NCBI GenBank assembly: GCA_902557575.1
Contig: CACEAR010000001.1
Span: 1 to 64,000, forward strand
Direction: 5' to 3'
DNA: 64,000 nt
DNA from: an uncultured SAR86 cluster bacterium
GTDB taxonomy: Bacteria > Pseudomonadota > Gammaproteobacteria > Magnimaribacterales > D2472
Numbering within the stretch: the first letter of the stretch is position 1; every line of letters begins with the position of its first letter. Below the pieces are notes generated by a model. It was not told the DNA's origin. It ran no database searches and saw only the letters and a list, made by a program, of their open reading frames with translations. The position numbers and the translations under genes are program-made. Shown here in pieces: positions 36,993 to 45,586 of this stretch.

Positions 36993-36993
36993 T

Positions 36994-38238
36994 TTACAAA
37001 CTAGCTCTAATCAATGAAAGTTGGCGCATGGTTGCTCCGATATTCTTTTCCACAACTGTGTTTGCATTACGAATCATACCTTCTCTAAAGTCTTCTTGAT
37101 TCTTATAGGTTTTGCAAAAAATTTCAAATATATCCAATGGGGTTCTCACAATGTGTGTTGCATTAGTATTTATGAAAGATTCAACAATATTTTTAAAATT
37201 AAAATAGTGTTCTCCCAATATAAATGGGCACTGAGCTATTGCAGGCTCAATAATATTATGCCCTCCTCTTTTTATTAAGCTTCCTCCGATAAAAGCTAGC
37301 TGAGCATCTGCGTAAAGTGTGGGAAGAATTCCAAGTGATTTAACTATTAAAATATCTGATGTAGTCTCCTCTTCATTTTCATAAATTGAATTTGATCCCA
37401 TATTAAGAAAAAGGGCTTTAATTTTTTTTGCCCGCTCTGGGTGGCGAGGTACAACAATTAACTTAACTGATGGAAAATCTCTTTTTATCAGGTTAAAAGA
37501 TTCCAAAATAATTTTATCCTCTCCCTCATGGGTGGATGCAGCGAGAAAATATGGGTGCTCTAAAAACTTTTTAAAACTTAGTGATTCTGATTTACTAAGA
37601 TTAGATCCTTGGTCAAATTTAACTGAGCCTGTGACGTGAATATTTTTGCAGCCAAGCTGATGATAGTAATTCTTATCTTCATCTCCTTGAGCCATTACAA
37701 GATCAAGATTAGAGAAAACTTTTTTAAAAAAGATATTAAGCTTCATATATTTTTTAAAACTCTTTTTAGATAGTCTTCCATTACTAACAATAGATGGTAT
37801 CTCCAGTGCCTTGCATAAATGGATAGAGTTTGGCCAAATTTCTGTCTCAAAAAAGATAGCTGCCTTAGGTTTTACTTTATTTAGAAAGAGTAAAGTAAAA
37901 AAATAAAAATCCCATGGCGCATATGCAATATCAACTTGCTTATTATCAAAAAAAAGTTGTTTTGCTTTTTTAAATCCTGTTCCGGTTGTTGTAGTAAGAA
38001 TGACTTTATGATCCTTTGATAGCTTTCTAACTAAATCACTCGAAGAAATTACTTCTCCTAAACTTACTGAATGAAACCATATTGATTCAAGGCCAGGTTC
38101 CATAGAAGTTGATAAGACGCCAAATCTATTTTTTAGATTCCTTAAATAGCTTGAATCTCCAATTGCTTTGAAAAAGATCCTGATAATAAATATTGGGGTT
38201 AAAACCAGAAAAATGAGATTATAGATAAAGATAAGCAT
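36994..38238 (-). CDS. waaA: 3-deoxy-D-manno-octulosonic acid (Kdo) transferase
   Basis: Transfers Kdo to lipid IVA at the inner face of the inner membrane. 414 residues, GT-B fold. An N-terminal hydrophobic anchor (about 1-22) is followed by IWFHSVSLGEV, containing the conserved catalytic Glu, then TTTTGTGFKKAK, FFETEIWPN, LAASTHEGEDKIIL, RHPERAKKI and GGSLIKRGGHNIIEPA. These are textbook WaaA motifs. It proves an LPS outer membrane. Whether one or two Kdo residues are added cannot be read. Confidence 0.96.
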   Translation of the reverse strand: MLIFIYNLIFLVLTPIFIIRIFFKAIGDSSYLRNLKNRFGVLSTSMEPGLESIWFHSVSLGEVISSSDLVRKLSKDHKVILTTTTGTGFKKAKQLFFDNKQVDIAYAPWDFYFFTLLFLNKVKPKAAIFFETEIWPNSIHLCKALEIPSIVSNGRLSKKSFKKYMKLNIFFKKVFSNLDLVMAQGDEDKNYYHQLGCKNIHVTGSVKFDQGSNLSKSESLSFKKFLEHPYFLAASTHEGEDKIILESFNLIKRDFPSVKLIVVPRHPERAKKIKALFLNMGSNSIYENEEETTSDILIVKSLGILPTLYADAQLAFIGGSLIKRGGHNIIEPAIAQCPFILGEHYFNFKNIVESFINTNATHIVRTPLDIFEIFCKTYKNQEDFREGMIRNANTVVEKNIGATMRQLSLIRASL

Positions 38239-38283
38239 AGTTTATTACTCTGGTTAGTATAATAACTGCGCAACAGGATTTAA
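38239..38283. promoter_or_regulatory. overlapping divergent -10 elements, waaA / lipid A acyltransferase
   Basis: In a 45-bp gap a perfect plus-strand TATAAT lies at 38258-38263, about 20 nt before the acyltransferase ATG. A minus-strand TATACT (complement of 38256-38261) overlaps it, about 18 nt before the waaA ATG. No good -35 boxes are visible. If both are used, polymerase can bind in only one direction at a time. Confidence 0.4.
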
Positions 38284-39141
38284 ATGAAATTTATCAATCA
38301 AAAGATAGGCGTATTTTTTTGGAAGCTGATTGTAGCTTTTCCAATAAACTTTCAAAATGTTTTAGCAAATATTTTATTTTCTTTTCTAAAAAATCCCAAT
38401 CTTAAAAGAAACATTTTTAGTAGAAAAAATATTGATGCTGCTTTTCCTAACTTGAATAAGCAGGAAAAAATAAATCTTTTTAATAAAAATCTCAAGTCGA
38501 TGATTCGTGGAATATTTGATACTGGTAAAGCGTGGTTTTGGAGTGATTCAAAGATAAATTCTTTAATTAAATATGAAATATTTGGTTTAAATAAGCTTAT
38601 TGCAACCAAAGGCAACCTTCTCATTTTTAAACACTCTCATCATTTAGAGCTGGACTCAAGAATACTTGGAATGCATTGTGAGCTTTACGGGGTAGAAAGA
38701 GCACATAACTCACCCTTCATGCAGAAAGTACAAAGCATGGGAAGATTGAAAGGGCTTAATGCTCTCGCTGACAAGAATTCACCAATTACATTCATTAAAT
38801 GGCTCAAGAAAAATAAAACTGTTCTTTATGCCATTGATCAAGATTATGGCTTAAAGAATAGTTCGAATGTAGATTTTTTTGGTATTAAAACAGCTACTAC
38901 AAATGCTCCTGTCAAAATTGTAGATGCAACTCAATGCAACGTTTTGTTTTTAAATTCATATTATGACTCAGACAAATTAATTCTTTCTGTTGAAGAGATA
39001 AGCATCTCAGATTCAAAATTGATGATTCAAGATATCTCGTCACATATCGAGGCTAGAATCAGAGAGGAGCCTTCAGAATATTTATGGCAACACAGGAGAT
39101 TTAAATCAACTTTGGGAAAGGTAAGTTTTTATGAGCACTAA
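38284..39141 (+). CDS. LpxL/HtrB-family lipid A acyltransferase
   Basis: 285 residues of the lysophospholipid/lipid A secondary acyltransferase family. N-terminal hydrophobic stretches, then RKNIDAAFPNLNKQEK (as in LpxL), the HX4D/E catalytic motif at His119-Asp124 (HHLELDSRILG, aligned with HFLTLE in LpxL), and near the C-terminus EEPSEYLWQHRRFK (compare P-x-x-Y/W-L-W-x-H-R-R-F). It should add a secondary acyl chain to Kdo-lipid A next to waaA. It is shorter than E. coli LpxL (306). The end overlaps the next gene by 11 bp. Confidence 0.85.
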   Translation: MKFINQKIGVFFWKLIVAFPINFQNVLANILFSFLKNPNLKRNIFSRKNIDAAFPNLNKQEKINLFNKNLKSMIRGIFDTGKAWFWSDSKINSLIKYEIFGLNKLIATKGNLLIFKHSHHLELDSRILGMHCELYGVERAHNSPFMQKVQSMGRLKGLNALADKNSPITFIKWLKKNKTVLYAIDQDYGLKNSSNVDFFGIKTATTNAPVKIVDATQCNVLFLNSYYDSDKLILSVEEISISDSKLMIQDISSHIEARIREEPSEYLWQHRRFKSTLGKVSFYEH

Positions 39142-39745
39142 GTTAGATCGGTTTAAGAACATAAAAGGTTTTCTTCACCCAGATGAAGGAAAATTCCTTT
39201 ATGAGCTCTCTTCAAGAGAATGTAGAGAGAGATTTGCTGTCGAGATTGGCTCCTATTGCGGTAAATCTGCCTGCTATATTGGTTTAGCTTGTAAAGAAAA
39301 TGATACAAAGTTATTTTCTATTGATCATCATAGAGGATCGGAAGAGCAACAATTTGGTGAAGAGTACTTTGATGAAGAGATCTACGATTATGAAAAGAAA
39401 AGAGTTGATACCTATCCTCTTTTTATAAGCAATATAAAAAAATTTGGTCTCATTGATACTGTTATTCCAGTTATTGATAATTCTGAGGAAGCATCAAAAA
39501 AAATTGAAGATGACTTAGACCTTGTTTTTATTGATGGAAGTCACACCTTTGAGTCAGCAAGAAATGATTATTTTTCATGGAGAGATAAAATAAGAATTGG
39601 CGGTATCCTAGCTATTCATGATATTTATGACTCAGAATTAGAGGGAGGCCAAGCTCCTAAAGAAATTTATGAAAAAGCATTAGTTGAAAACTTTGAGCTA
39701 ATAGATAGAGTTCACAGCTTAGTTGCTCTCAGAAAGCTAGACTAA
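39131..39745 (+). CDS. class I SAM-dependent methyltransferase (Methyltransf_24-like)
   Basis: 204 residues. AVEIGSYCGKSACYIGLA is the SAM-binding loop, with FSIDHHRGSEEQQFGEEYF, LVFIDGSHTFESARNDYFSW (DGSH motif) and GGILAIHDIYD following. These fit the Methyltransf_24 family, members of which act on sugars, for example in cell-surface glycan or antibiotic synthesis. Position after an LPS acyltransferase and next to glycan genes suggests a surface-sugar substrate; the actual acceptor is unknown. Its 3' end overlaps the convergent toroid gene by 9 bp. Confidence 0.7.
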   Translation: MSTKLDRFKNIKGFLHPDEGKFLYELSSRECRERFAVEIGSYCGKSACYIGLACKENDTKLFSIDHHRGSEEQQFGEEYFDEEIYDYEKKRVDTYPLFISNIKKFGLIDTVIPVIDNSEEASKKIEDDLDLVFIDGSHTFESARNDYFSWRDKIRIGGILAIHDIYDSELEGGQAPKEIYEKALVENFELIDRVHSLVALRKLD

Positions 39746-40705
39746 GAATACATTTCTTTTTTGTGAGATCCCAAATACACAATCTGCAGCAATGATAACC
39801 GCAGCATTTGTCCAAGTTGAAAACTCATCAGGCCATAAAATATCCAATTTATATTGATAGCCAGTTGGGAATATTCCTCTGTTATCTTGGAATCTCATTA
39901 TTTCTTCTAAAATTTTTCTAGCATCTTCTTTTCTGTTCATTTTTACTAAGCTAATTATAAATTCTGATGATTCCGCAAAAGTTACCCACGGCTCTTCAAT
40001 AACGCATTTAATTCCTAATCCTTCATGGTAAAAATTACTAATAGTCTTATTAATGAGCTCATCGTTTCCAATACCACATAAAAAAGGATAATAATTATCC
40101 ATAGAAAATCTTTTCCTGCTTACACCATCACGATCAAATTTCTTTGAATTAATTTTTTCTTGATTCAATAGTATTTTTTCATGACAAGAATCTAAATCTA
40201 AAATATCAGCAATGTTTTCATATATTTTTAATGAGATATGAACTGAGCATGAAGCTGTTATTAGAGAGTTATCAGAAAATCCATCTTTGTCTTTTGCCCA
40301 AAATAAGAATCCGTCTGAATCTGCAAAAGCTAAGGTCGAACTATATATATCCTGTATTTCTTTTTTATACTTAAGTAAGTAATCAATATCATTATCAATT
40401 AAAAATTTTTGGTATAGAGGAAGAAAAATATAAGGCGAATGATGGCTTTCGAAATGGTTCTTAGTAACTTTTTCATTGATATATTCTGGTGCGATTTCTC
40501 CATCAGCATTTAAATTTTTAAAGAACCACTCAATGCCCTTATTAAATGCATCCCACTCTTCATATATTGCAAGAGCTATTAAGCACTCGCAGTGATCCCA
40601 GGGATCACATTTTCCTCTGTGGTCCCAGTTTATTGATCCACTCTTATTTTGATTCTCAATTATCCAATTCTTAGCAGGAACTAATTGATGCTTAATCATT
40701 TTCAT
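39737..40705 (-). CDS. alpha/alpha-toroid protein (prenyltransferase/glycosidase-like), unknown function
   Basis: 322 residues, mostly helices, with repeated short hydrophobic-aromatic motifs: GSINWDHRGKCDPWDHCECLIAL, WFFKNLNADGEIAPEY, ESHHSPYIFLPLY, DSDGFLFWAKDKDG and FSTWTNAAVIIAADC. The pattern of Trp/Asp-rich helix pairs fits an (alpha/alpha)6-type barrel as in glycoside hydrolases and in proteins annotated as prenyltransferase in GT4-linked clusters. No catalytic residues can be named. It overlaps the upstream methyltransferase gene by 4 bp and so belongs to the GT4-methyltransferase-toroid operon. Confidence 0.6.
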   Translation of the reverse strand: MKMIKHQLVPAKNWIIENQNKSGSINWDHRGKCDPWDHCECLIALAIYEEWDAFNKGIEWFFKNLNADGEIAPEYINEKVTKNHFESHHSPYIFLPLYQKFLIDNDIDYLLKYKKEIQDIYSSTLAFADSDGFLFWAKDKDGFSDNSLITASCSVHISLKIYENIADILDLDSCHEKILLNQEKINSKKFDRDGVSRKRFSMDNYYPFLCGIGNDELINKTISNFYHEGLGIKCVIEEPWVTFAESSEFIISLVKMNRKEDARKILEEIMRFQDNRGIFPTGYQYKLDILWPDEFSTWTNAAVIIAADCVFGISQKRNVFLV

Positions 40706-41406
40706 AACTTCTTAAAATAAAAAGAAGTACTTTTTCCTAAAAATGGATTAAGAAGATTATCTAAGGCCCTCAAAATCATAGGATTTCTTAAAATTTGTAT
40801 CTCTAATATCTTTTTATAAACTTTAACAAGAAAATTATTGTCCTGTGATGACCAAAATAGACATCTAAGCCACCAATAAGGACTGTGCAAGGCATGATAC
40901 TTTTCAGTTCTCTCTAAGTTATAACCTTTTTCTTCAACTTTCTCTTGAAGCACGCTTTTTCTGAAAATTCTCACATGGCCGCCTGGCATATTTTGATAAT
41001 CTTTAGAAAGTAACCAACAAATCTTTTCAGGAAAATAAGATGGTACGCTTATAAGCAGATTACCACCAGGCTTAAGTAGTCTTGTTAATTCCTTGAGAGT
41101 GGCATCCACATCTGCAACATGCTCTAAAACTTCAGAACAAATTATTGTCTCAAAGGCATTGTCACTAAAGGGTAAGTTATAAACAGATCCTTGAAGGAAT
41201 GTTGATTCTTTATTAGAGATGGAGCTAAATAAAGTTAAGTTTGTTTTCCCTTCTTGAAGCGAATCAGAATCTAAATCAACTCCAACACAAGTTATATCAG
41301 GAAACTTATCCATGAAACCAAAAACATGCCTACCGGGACCACATCCAGCATCAAGCATAAAAGAATCTTTTTCTGGACTAATATTATTAAAATTAAACGT
41401 TAACAT
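40702..41406 (-). CDS. class I SAM-dependent methyltransferase (UbiE/Methyltransf_11-like)
   Basis: 234 residues. SAM-binding MLDAGCGPGRHVFGF near residue 17, VGVDLDSDSL, CSEVLEHVADVDATLKELTRLLKPGGNLLISVPSYFPE are typical of Methyltransf_11. After residue 150 the sequence has GGHVRIFRKSVLQEKVEEKGYN and Trp-rich YWWLRCLFW. It lies between a GT4 glycosyltransferase and a toroid protein with overlaps of 7 and 4 bp, so a surface-polysaccharide acceptor is a reasonable inference. Reaction unproven. Confidence 0.75.
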   Translation of the reverse strand: MLTFNFNNISPEKDSFMLDAGCGPGRHVFGFMDKFPDITCVGVDLDSDSLQEGKTNLTLFSSISNKESTFLQGSVYNLPFSDNAFETIICSEVLEHVADVDATLKELTRLLKPGGNLLISVPSYFPEKICWLLSKDYQNMPGGHVRIFRKSVLQEKVEEKGYNLERTEKYHALHSPYWWLRCLFWSSQDNNFLVKVYKKILEIQILRNPMILRALDNLLNPFLGKSTSFYFKKL

Positions 41407-42647
41407 GAATTAAACTTTTGTATTGTCTCTAAAAATTGTTCTTCGTAATCTAATGCAATTTTCTCCCAATTAAAAGTTTCATTTGCATATAGAGATCCCT
41501 CTTGAGCAAGATTATTAAATAAAGGTCTATTTAGATAAAAATTTTCTATGCACTCTTTCAGGACATCTGGATTGCCAGGCTCATATAACTGTCCAAAGTC
41601 TTTAACAATTTCAGGGAGCGCAGAGGAATTTGAAGAAATTATTGGTGTTCCGCATGCCATTGCCTCAGCTGCAGGAAAACCAAAACCTTCATACAAAGAA
41701 CTAATAACTGCAAGAGAGCTAGACTGATATTCATATGCAACTTCTTCTTTAGAAAGATTTGTTTTAAAGGAAACATGGTTAGTAAGATTGAGTTGTCTAA
41801 TAAGTCTTTCTGTATGACCATTCTCTCTGGGATTTCCAACAACTGAAAGTTTTGTATTTGGATATTTATCTAGAATTAATGAAATAGCTTTAAGTGTAGT
41901 ATCTAGTCCTTTTAAAGGAACGTCAGCACTTGCCACAGTTACAATTTTAAAATTTTCTCTCTCTAATACATCATTTTTCTTAAAAACTTCAAGATCCAGT
42001 CCATTAGGAATAACGTGGATTCTCTTTGGATCAGTCTTAAAATCAATAGCAATGTCTTTCTTTGAATTTAAAGAGACTGTAATAATCTTTTTAAGTTTAG
42101 GTGCTACTTTTTTGTTCATTTTAAGGAATGAATACCATCTTTTTTTAAAAAATCTTTGTATAAAGCCATTTGAATAAATAAGATCATATTTAAAGTCTTT
42201 CGTTATAGGATGATGAATTATTTCAACAAAAGGATAATTTTTTTGAATTTCCAACATCCCTGAACTTAGAGACTGATTATCGATAACGATGTCATAGTCT
42301 TTTTTTTGTGAGAGATGTTTCTTCGCCCTTTCTCCAAAAGAGTACATCTCTGGGAAACCACCTATCAAGGTTTTAAAAAAATCATAATAATCGAGAAAGT
42401 CTTTATCTTTTTTGTTCCAAAGCTTTAAAAGCCTATCTCTAAAACTAAATGTTTCAAATAAATTTAAACCTTCCAATTTTATTAATTTGATTCCTGGTTC
42501 AAGCATTGGCATTGGAGGCCCTGAAATAATGTCTATCTCATGTCCCCTTTTTAAAAGAGCATTAGAAAGTTCTTTAACGAAAATGCCTTGGCCGCCCGAG
42601 AAAGGTGCGCTCCTATAACTTAGTAGTGCAATCTTTAATTTATGCAA
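41400..42647 (-). CDS. GT4-family glycosyltransferase
   Basis: 415 residues, GT-B fold. N-terminal SYRSAPFSGGQGIFVKELSNALLKRGHEIDII, the glycine-rich acceptor loop; C-terminal SADVPLKGLDTTLKAISLI, SVVGNPRENGHTERLIRQL and the nucleotide-sugar motif YEGFGFPAAEAMACGTPIISSNSSALPE. It probably transfers a sugar from a nucleotide donor to a surface glycan or LPS core. It is the first gene of a three-gene operon and follows ilvE by 4 bp on the same strand. Donor and acceptor unknown. Confidence 0.88.
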   Translation of the reverse strand: MHKLKIALLSYRSAPFSGGQGIFVKELSNALLKRGHEIDIISGPPMPMLEPGIKLIKLEGLNLFETFSFRDRLLKLWNKKDKDFLDYYDFFKTLIGGFPEMYSFGERAKKHLSQKKDYDIVIDNQSLSSGMLEIQKNYPFVEIIHHPITKDFKYDLIYSNGFIQRFFKKRWYSFLKMNKKVAPKLKKIITVSLNSKKDIAIDFKTDPKRIHVIPNGLDLEVFKKNDVLERENFKIVTVASADVPLKGLDTTLKAISLILDKYPNTKLSVVGNPRENGHTERLIRQLNLTNHVSFKTNLSKEEVAYEYQSSSLAVISSLYEGFGFPAAEAMACGTPIISSNSSALPEIVKDFGQLYEPGNPDVLKECIENFYLNRPLFNNLAQEGSLYANETFNWEKIALDYEEQFLETIQKFNSC

Positions 42648-42651
42648 AATA

Positions 42652-43575
42652 TTATTCGATGTATGTCAGCCAGTTTCTTGAGTTATTGTCAGTTCCAAGA
42701 ACTGCATTCTCATAATTTGTTTGTATTTCTTTTGTAATTGAGCCAACGGTTCCATTAGAGATTATCTTTCCATCTATCTTTGTGATAGGAGTAACTTCTA
42801 CTGCTGTGCCAGTGAAAAATGCCTCATCACATTCAAGAATATGTTCATATGACCAGTTCCCCTCTTCAACTTTATAGCCAAGACCTTTTGCAATCTCTAT
42901 AACCGATTGTCGAGTAATTCCATTTAAGCAATTCTTTGTTGTCGGCGTCATAATTAGGCCATCTTTTAAAAAGAAAATATTTTCCCCGCTGCCCTCTGAA
43001 ATATAACCGTCATTATCAAGAATTAATGCCTCATCAGCTCCTTTAGCAACCGCATCTTGCAAGGCTACAATTGAATTCACATAAGTCCCGGTTATCTTAT
43101 AATTTGACCAATTTGGGTTCTTGTATTGTTTATATGGAGACTTAACCACAGAAATTCCTTTATGCTTTGATTCAGGATCCATATATGAGGGCCATTCCCA
43201 TGCTGCGACAATTACATTTACTGATAGATCTTCTGCTCTAAGACCAAGAGATTCATTTCCCAAGTAAATTATTGGTCTTATATATGCCTCATCAAAATTA
43301 TTTTTAAGCAACACAGTCTTTTGGGCTTCAATAATTTCCTCAGTGGAATATGGAATATCTATATTGACTATTTTGGCAGCCTCAAAAAGTCTTTCTGTAT
43401 GCTCTTTTACCCTGAAAATTGCTGGTCCATTATCTGTATTGTATGCGCGGACTCCTTCGAAAACACCAACACCATAATGCAGGGTATGCGTCAAAGAATG
43501 AACATTACATTCGTCCCACGAAACCAGGTCTCCATTTTTCCAAATCTTTTTATTTTTATTCGTTAAATCAAACAC
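42652..43575 (-). CDS. ilvE: branched-chain amino acid aminotransferase
   Basis: PLP class IV aminotransferase making leucine, isoleucine and valine. 307 residues. WDECNVHSLTHTLHYGVGVFEGVRAY, EAYIRPIIYLGNESLGL, VVKSPYKQYKNPNWSNYKITGTYVNSIVALQDA with the PLP lysine in NYKITG, DNDGYISEGSGENIF and TPTTKNCLNGITRQSVI are hallmarks. The start is GTG at 43575. It is divergent from the phosphohexomutase gene. Confidence 0.96.
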   Translation of the reverse strand: MFDLTNKNKKIWKNGDLVSWDECNVHSLTHTLHYGVGVFEGVRAYNTDNGPAIFRVKEHTERLFEAAKIVNIDIPYSTEEIIEAQKTVLLKNNFDEAYIRPIIYLGNESLGLRAEDLSVNVIVAAWEWPSYMDPESKHKGISVVKSPYKQYKNPNWSNYKITGTYVNSIVALQDAVAKGADEALILDNDGYISEGSGENIFFLKDGLIMTPTTKNCLNGITRQSVIEIAKGLGYKVEEGNWSYEHILECDEAFFTGTAVEVTPITKIDGKIISNGTVGSITKEIQTNYENAVLGTDNNSRNWLTYIE

Positions 43576-43641
43576 TCTATTGCATTTATAATTAATAAAA
43601 TCGAAGGTATTATGACAAACAAGCTATCAAATCAAAAGTAA
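43576..43641. promoter_or_regulatory. divergent ilvE / phosphohexomutase promoter region
   Basis: On the plus strand TTTATA (43585-43590) and TATTAT (43608-43613) are spaced by 17 bp and lie about 29 nt before the phosphohexomutase ATG, a fair sigma-70-like pair. The same 43585-43590 element reads TATAAA on the minus strand, about 10 nt before the ilvE GTG, which would give a near-leaderless ilvE mRNA. Confidence 0.4.
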
Positions 43642-45009
43642 ATGTCAGAACTTATAAAATCAATATTTAGGGAATATGACATAAGGGGTATTTTCCCGGA
43701 TGAACTTAATGAAGATTCGATTGCAAAAATTGCTAAATCCATAGCTCAGAAATGTCATCAAGAATCAGTGGCTGAAGTTGTGATTGCCCGAGATGGAAGA
43801 CTATCCGGTCCATCTCTTTTGGAATCTCTCCAAGAGTCTTTAAATATGCATGGAATTAATACTATAAATATAGGACTTGCTACAAGCCCTCTTCTCTACT
43901 TCGCAGCAAAAAAACAAGCTTCTAAGTCTGGAATTATGATTACCGGGAGTCACAATCCTAAAAACTACAATGGAATTAAGCTTGTCATAAATGATAAACC
44001 AGTATCTGGTACTGAAATATTTCAGCTCTCTAAAACAGATATATCTTTAGAAGACTCAGCTGGTGAAAATAGATTCTTGGATATAAAAGATGACTATATA
44101 AACGAGGTTAAAAATAGCTTTAATTTTAAAAACCTCAAAGTAGTGATTGATTGTGGAAACGGTGCAGCCGGAATTATTGCTCCAGAGTTATTAAGAGCAG
44201 TTGGCTGCGAAGTCATCGAAATATTCTGTGATGTTGATGGGAATTTCCCAAATCATCACCCGGATCCAGGAAAAGAAAAGAATTTAGTGGATCTTACTGA
44301 AAAAGTAAAAGAGGTTTCTGCAGATGTTGGTGTTGCCTTTGATGGAGATGGAGACAGGCTTGGAGCAGTGACTTCATCAGGAAGATTAATTTATCCCGAT
44401 CAAATGATGATGTTGTTCTCAAAAAAAATACTTTCAAATAATGAAGGCAAAACTATTGTTTTCGATGTTAAGTGCTCAGACTTTCTTCCTCAAATAATTA
44501 AGGAAAATGATGGGATACCTTTCATGAGTCCTACTGGGCATTTTCATATTAAAAATAATATAAAAAAATATAATGCTGTACTAGGAGGTGAAATGAGTGG
44601 TCATATTTTCTTTAATGATATTTGGCATGGTTTTGATGACGGTCATTATTCAGCAATAAGGCTTTTAGACATCATGAATGAAACAGGATCATCATTAGAT
44701 GATTTGTTGGATAGCCTTCCTGTTTCTTATTCAACTCCAGAATTAAATATAGATGTTCCTGAGGAGAGAAAGTTTAAAATAATTGAGGATTTCATAGAAA
44801 ATGCATCAATTGATGGAAAAAAAGATTTTACTGACGGTCTTCGAGCCTCGTTTGAGAATGGTTGGGCTCTGTTAAGAGCTTCAAATACGACTCCGAAGCT
44901 CGTCTTGAGATTTGAAGCAAATAGTCAAGAATCACTAGAAAAAATTCAAAAAAACTTTTTGGAAGAATTAAAAAAATTCTTACCAAATGAAGATATTAAT
45001 TTAGAATAA
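43642..45009 (+). CDS. phosphomannomutase/phosphoglucomutase (AlgC-like)
   Basis: Interconverts hexose 1- and 6-phosphates for nucleotide-sugar supply. 455 residues, four domains of the alpha-D-phosphohexomutase family: N-terminal FREYDIRGIFPDEL, active-site phosphoserine in MITGSHNPKNYNG (Ser103), metal loop DGDGDRLG, sugar loop GEMSGHIFF, and C-terminal phosphate site RASNTTPKLVLRFEA. The length and pattern match AlgC of pseudomonads, which serves LPS and exopolysaccharide. The neighbouring glycosyltransferase genes would use its products. Confidence 0.93.
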   Translation: MSELIKSIFREYDIRGIFPDELNEDSIAKIAKSIAQKCHQESVAEVVIARDGRLSGPSLLESLQESLNMHGINTINIGLATSPLLYFAAKKQASKSGIMITGSHNPKNYNGIKLVINDKPVSGTEIFQLSKTDISLEDSAGENRFLDIKDDYINEVKNSFNFKNLKVVIDCGNGAAGIIAPELLRAVGCEVIEIFCDVDGNFPNHHPDPGKEKNLVDLTEKVKEVSADVGVAFDGDGDRLGAVTSSGRLIYPDQMMMLFSKKILSNNEGKTIVFDVKCSDFLPQIIKENDGIPFMSPTGHFHIKNNIKKYNAVLGGEMSGHIFFNDIWHGFDDGHYSAIRLLDIMNETGSSLDDLLDSLPVSYSTPELNIDVPEERKFKIIEDFIENASIDGKKDFTDGLRASFENGWALLRASNTTPKLVLRFEANSQESLEKIQKNFLEELKKFLPNEDINLE

Positions 45010-45014
45010 TATAA

Positions 45015-45584
45015 ATGCCTAAAGAAAATAGGAAACAAATCATTCTTCAGTCACTAGCAAGTCTTCTAGAAGAAAGAAATCTTTCTAAAGTTACAACTGC
45101 TCTCTTGGCAGAAAAATCTTCAATTACAGAAGCAGCCTTATATAGACATTTCCCAAGCAAAAGATCTATTTATTTAGAATTGTTTTCTTTTTGTGACGAG
45201 ACAATAATTTCAAAGTGCGCTGAAATAAAGAAAAGTAAAGATAGCGCAGAACAAAATGCAAAAAATCTATTTATGTTTTGTATATTATTCATTGAAAAAA
45301 ATAAGGGCTTTGCGAGACTCCTATCAAGAGAAGCTTTAAGTGCAAACGAACAAAATGTAGTTGATGCCACTAACCAATTCTATGAAAGGCTGGAACTAAA
45401 TTTTAAACAAATATTACAAAAAGATTCTGATTCGCTTCTATCGCAGCCAGGGATATCATCTCATTTATTAATAACTTCTCTTGAAGGTACAATCTCCAGA
45501 TATATAAGATCTAAGTTTAAAGAGAAGCCAAGCTCGTATATTGAAAATATTTGGACACTCTTACAAATATCTCTTTTCAAATAA
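45015..45584 (+). CDS. slmA: nucleoid occlusion factor SlmA (TetR family)
   Basis: DNA-binding inhibitor of FtsZ-ring assembly over the nucleoid. 189 residues. The TetR helix-turn-helix NLSKVTTALLAEKSSITEAALYRHFPSKRSIYLEL is very close in pattern to SlmA (TTAKLAxEVGVSEAALYRHFPSK), and the N-terminal RKQIILQSLASLLEE also matches. Length is that of SlmA (198 in E. coli). It follows the phosphohexomutase gene by 5 bp. Its stop lies 2 bp from the convergent PBP1A gene. An ordinary TetR repressor is the alternative, less likely. Confidence 0.82.
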   Translation: MPKENRKQIILQSLASLLEERNLSKVTTALLAEKSSITEAALYRHFPSKRSIYLELFSFCDETIISKCAEIKKSKDSAEQNAKNLFMFCILFIEKNKGFARLLSREALSANEQNVVDATNQFYERLELNFKQILQKDSDSLLSQPGISSHLLITSLEGTISRYIRSKFKEKPSSYIENIWTLLQISLFK

Positions 45585-45586
45585 AC

